NCBI GenBank assembly: GCA_018417955.1 | Contig: JACTVC010000025.1 | Span: 558,001 to 622,000, forward strand | Reading direction: 5' to 3' | Source: Laccaria trichodermophora | Taxonomy: Eukaryota > Basidiomycota > Agaricomycetes > Agaricales > Hydnangiaceae | Length of the DNA: 64,000 nucleotides | Shown here: positions 60,301 through 64,000 of the stretch, piece by piece | How the letters are laid out: each line of letters begins with the position of its first letter | Position numbering within the stretch: the first letter of the stretch is position 1 | The notes under the pieces: model-generated | What the model was told of the DNA's origin: nothing | The model's database searches: none | Seen by the model: the letters and a program-made list of their open reading frames with translations, nothing else | Translations under genes and position numbers: made by a program

Positions 60301-60919
60301 CTCTAAGTTGCAGTCACAACAGATTAGCCATGGAAAATCAATCATGAGGCAGCAAGAATGACTTACTTTCGAAAAACACTGCGATTACCTTCATTTTATG
60401 CCCTCTTCCATTGCAAGAACAGTGAGGTAACCTCCTATCTATATTCTTTAAGTTTTCTGACTCCCTCAACAAGTTCAGATAGGGATCCAGAAGCTCTGGA
60501 ATAAGTTTCAAAGCCCAGTTCCTCCACAAAGTTATCTTCTTGTCTTTCTTTTTACTTGGAGAGCCTTGCTCAGCAGGAAATACCAAAGGATGAAGACCTT
60601 CACTAGGTGAATCCCCCTCAGAATCCTCAGAGTCACCATTTTCCCAGTCAGACCCATTATCATCAGTGTCAACAGCAGCAGCAGCAGCATCATCATGCAA
60701 ATCAGCAGCAGTAGGCAAGGGTATCTGAAGAAAGGATCCCAGAGGAGTTGTCAAATCCTGCCTGGGCAAGATCTGAACACCAGGTAGCCCATAAGGACGA
60801 CGTGACACACTGGCATCATCAGTTGACACCCAAGATTTACCCGAAGACTTCTTTTTTACAGAGGGAGACCCTACAGCAATTCCAGCCTTGCCCAAGTAAC
60901 GACTCTTTCTGAACGACAT
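57390..60919 (-). pseudogene. KDZ transposase, CxC1-type, near full length with two TAG codons
   Basis: Six exons: 60919-60389, 60300-59732, 59680-58969, 58915-58318, 58262-57861 and 57802-57390. They give 1,075 codons with every join in phase. Start MSFRKSRYLGKAG. The CxC1 cluster appears as CSCNGRGHK, EVCSCSACLQLL and CPLCFGGD. Candidate catalytic residues are D in VIVCIDACFTHKRR, D in ILYDIGCQLERSC and E in GEGCERFWSSIK. DTGLMAMLCCHDHVLWIVN and RKCEGFGLSDG lie between them, followed by long coiled-coil C-terminal helices. TAG at 59092 (CAG in the family motif HQWPC) and 58358 both fit CAG to TAG. Otherwise intact, so inactivation looks recent. Confidence 0.9.
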
Positions 60920-61118
60920 CAGGTGTTGCAAAGCACCAAGCACGAAGATGAGGGGAAAGAAGACAAAAGCGCCTTACCAAGTTCCCGTCAAACCCCCAAA
61001 TGCACGGAAGCAAACAGAGTCCCAAAGAAGATATATTAATACATCATGTGCCGATGACAAGAAAAAAACGAGGCGACATGATGCAAAGAAGTCAGTGTGC
61101 TAAGATTGTTCAAAAAAA

Positions 61119-63694
61119 TTATGATGATCGAGGTGGCATGGAAGCCACAGAGTCCGCGAAGGTAACAGGCTGGGAACGTGCAAGAGAACGAGATGGAAGA
61201 CGGCAGGGTATGACAGGTGCACGGCCAAAATTGTCAAAGAAACTCTGGCAATAGAACCGTGCACAAGCCTCCTCCAGACGACGCACTTGATTTACCAAGG
61301 GGCCCAACCTCGCTTTGGTGATAGAATCTGGGCAACCCTTCCACGAAGACATCAAATGCCCCAGCGCCATAAGATAACGGTTGCGTTCGTTCAGATCTGC
61401 TGCCATCAACCCTAGATCGCGATTCGGGATCTTGTTGATTATGAAAGGTCCCACCACCTCACCAGACATGGGAAATACCCGAAGAATCTCCTGGACACGG
61501 GCAGCCGCTGCCTTCTCCTGGGTTAAATCTTCACGAGCTTGGTACATCGCAGTGGCGGCGATAGCATCGAGACTCACAAGCTCGAAGCGGAAGCTCATGT
61601 GAGAGAGTTCCCAGAGTACCTCCTGTGTGATTTCCGGCGTCAATGCATTCTCCAGCTCCGCCGCGGTACCCAGTTGAATCGTCGTGTCATAGAAAACCAC
61701 CTTATCAACCTGGCCATGTTTAAGCGGGATTTGATCCAGATAAGAGTTCGATTTTTTGGTGCGAGATTTGCCTGGCCCCTTGCCACTCTGCTTCCCCTTC
61801 CCGTCGGGTTGTGGTGGGGGAGTGGAAGACGTGGGTTCATCAAGCTGTGCCGCAACATCGATACTTTCAGGGTGCAAGAAGGGAGAAATTTTGATGAGAA
61901 AGTTGCGCCACTGTTGGGAGGTGATGGGTGGGGGGAGCGATGTCCCAGTGCCGAGTGTGTAAGCATGATGTGCTCGAATGGCCAACCACGTCGCGGTATA
62001 CAAAGCCCGGTTTTTGGAGTTCAAGAAGATCTCGGGCTTAGGGTATTTGAAACCAATGTTCGCGATGTGATCGGGATGTTTGATTACTCGCCTGCGATCC
62101 GAATCGATGCTTCGCAAAGCCTCCGCCCATCTTGGCATAGGGTCAGGCATGAACGGGCTGTCTGGGGCATCTTCGCCCGCTAGGCGTGGGCGCTTGGAGG
62201 GCCCTGGACCGTCATCCAACGTTGGCGCGAGCCCCAGAGATGGTGGAATAGCGGGCATCGAGGGTGGCAGGGACTGCTGCTGGGATTGTGGCTGGGATTG
62301 CTGCTGGAATCTCACAGATTGTAAAACTGCAAACACGTTTTAGTAAACTCGGCACTTGAAGCGAAAGAACGACTTTACCTTGCTGAGTGGTTGAAGTGGC
62401 TGAGGAATACCGTCCCTCACTCCTAGAAGATGATCCAGCTGAATACACTCCAAGTTAGCATTGAAAACATCAACCTGATAACAGTCCTTCTTACCAATGG
62501 GCCCCACTGCCCCTGCAGCCGACAATTGGGCAACGGACGGGACAGGAAGTGAGTCTACAAAAGATAAATGTTAGCTACTGGTCCAAATAGAAGAAGCTTT
62601 CACGTACAAGACTCCCGAACCGCACCAAGCTTCACTTTTCCCTCAATGAAATCCTGACGGCCTATTGCCGTAACGTCCTGAAGGTCCATAATCCCGCAGC
62701 CTATGCGCTGCATCCGCCGGTAGAGTTCCGCGGATGATGGGCCAACAACCAGAACGGGATAGGGGTCAGGCGTTCCCAAGCCATCAGAAAACTGCTGCAA
62801 GACGATATCGTCATCATGTCGCTGGGGGGAATACATGTTGACATTCATCGTTGGCAAAATACGAAAAGACGGGCGAATCAACCAAACCGGAATGCCCATC
62901 GCGTGAAGTTGTTGCACAACAACGAGTTTCTCCGTAAAGGCGCCCATAAGTTTCTGATTGGGTTCGTGTATCTCCATGCCATTGGGACCAGGGCAGAGAT
63001 GGGGCTGGTAAACATCGACATATTCAATCCACCCGTGTATATCGAGTACGGCCCGTTGAAACTCTGCAACCGCAAGTACGATCTCTTTGTACGTCATTCC
63101 GAAAGATCTGAGTTTATCGAGACATTGACACATAGTCGTCACCAGGAGGCCAGCCAGCGGAGAGCGATCGGGACGTTGGCCTATGAGGCCAACATACTTG
63201 TCGCGAAGCTTTTTGTATCCCTCCAACAGGTGCGGTTTGAGGACGCGAATGACGATTGCAAAGGGGCCATTGGGGACTTCAGGACAATCGTCCCTAGTAG
63301 GAGTCCACCATAGCATGCGTCGCGAGTGCTCGCGCTTGGGAATACAGCAAATGTACTCAAAACCCCTGACGTACATCTGCGGATGTTGAGTGCGGTCTTC
63401 CAAGCCAAAACGTCCATCGGCTCTCGCTTGAATCGTTCGGATGCCGATGGGGGCAGTGGGAATGTACCCAGCATTGGGGGTTGTGATTACCCACCAATGG
63501 CTCACATCCTCGCTGTCTGGGTGCTCCATGTACGTGTTGATACCCGCTTCACTCAAAACCTCCCCTGACCGAACTCGACGGTCCGTCACATCCCAGCATA
63601 CCGCATCCGTGGCCTGGTATTCACAATCCCCTTCGCGGAAGTATTCTTTATAGAAAGGTTTGGCGTCAGAGGGGGACATTGCTGTCCAAGGCAT
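61119..63694 (-). CDS. Intact transposon-associated hypothetical protein (804 aa)
   Basis: Four exons: 63694-62608, 62554-62495, 62438-62379 and 62326-61119. They total 2,415 nt with stop at 61119-61121 and no internal stops. Start MPWTAMSPSDAKPF; an in-frame upstream methionine at 63790 is possible. Conserved-looking words are DAVCWDVTDRRVRSGEVLS, MLWWTPTRDDCPE, IHGWIEYVDVYQP, MGIPVWLIRPSF and, in the last exon, RRVIKHPDHIANIGFKYPKP and ALGHLMSSWKGCPDSI. Exon four starts with a Gln/Pro-rich stretch. I know no function. It lies 200 bp upstream of the KDZ gene on the same strand, suggesting one mobile unit or repeated co-insertion. It is the most complete gene in the window. Confidence 0.7.
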
Positions 63695-64000
63695 GAGTAT
63701 TGAACTCGATCGATGGAAAATGATAGAAATTGAGCGACAAGGAGTCAAACTCAAGACGAGGATGTAGATCGACAAGGAGTCAAAACCCACATCCTCGGTT
63801 GGAACGACAAAGAGTCAAATTCCCAGAAAAGTATACAAAACAGAGGAAGATAGTGAACGTGGTATGAACCTAGACTTCGGCCGCGCAAAACAAACAATGA
63901 CTACGAGTCGGGCGCGAGACGTGGTAACACAAGCAGAAGTTCTGTCAACGACGTAAATTGACCAAACGAAACACAAAGAAAGGATGGCAGACACTCACCT
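63695..64000. other. 5' region of the minus-strand gene; edge of window
   Basis: No gene. CAAGGAGTCAAA/CAAAGAGTCAAA words recur at 63738, 63769 and 63807. CACTCACCT at 63992-64000 looks like the reverse complement of an AGGTGAGTG splice donor, hinting at a minus-strand exon beyond the window. Confidence 0.4.

Noticed and set aside
1..64000. LTR or LINE retrotransposons
   Set aside because: No reverse transcriptase, integrase, protease or paired long direct repeats were recognised; the mobile DNA seen is all of the inverted-repeat type.

Overview
The window looks like nuclear DNA of a filamentous basidiomycete, most likely an Agaricomycete. Introns are about 45-60 nt with GTRAGT donors and CTRAY-like branch sites. 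Three subfamilies of KDZ transposase with their CxC cysteine clusters are present, together with DUF6589 and several protein families I know only as Agaricomycete transposon-associated hypotheticals. The species cannot be named. Nearly all of the window is nested mobile DNA around a small, decayed island of host genes. No reverse transcriptase, rRNA gene or CRISPR array was seen.

Layout. 0-3.7 kb: CxC2-type KDZ transposase cut by the window edge; an inverted, nearly identical copy lies at 52.5-55.3 kb. 3.7-13.1 kb: three transposon-associated genes; the third is split by a 3,210-bp foldback element with an 8-bp target duplication. 13.9-15 kb: hAT remnant. 16.8-27.4 kb: host island with a WD40/DUF2415-like gene, tandem duplications, and broken copies of a P-type ATPase, a PI4P 5-kinase, a TFIIIC TPR subunit and a small secreted protein. 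27.58-33.78 kb: a 6.2-kb element with target duplications, terminal inverted repeats and hairpin ends, carrying divergent DUF6589 and RecQ-helicase genes. 36.5-42.1 kb: a second foldback element abutting a CxC5/CxC6 KDZ transposase, with an inverted fragment of the same family. 42.1-49.2 kb: low-complexity mosaic of nested non-autonomous elements. 49.2-52.5 kb: further transposon-associated genes. 55.3-57.3 kb: satellite-like repeats. 57.4-60.9 kb: near-complete CxC1-type KDZ transposase with two stops. 61.1-63.7 kb: intact four-exon hypothetical gene.

The best candidate for an undescribed system is the DUF6589-RecQ element. The DUF6589 gene resolves into six exons that keep phase to the stop codon, with only two TGA codons. 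The helicase has motifs I, II, III and VI with five nonsense codons. Across the window about two dozen nonsense codons are explained by C-to-T change, mostly CGA to TGA. The two inverted KDZ copies differ mainly at CpG. Both point to deamination of methylated cytosine acting on repeats and on the trapped host genes.
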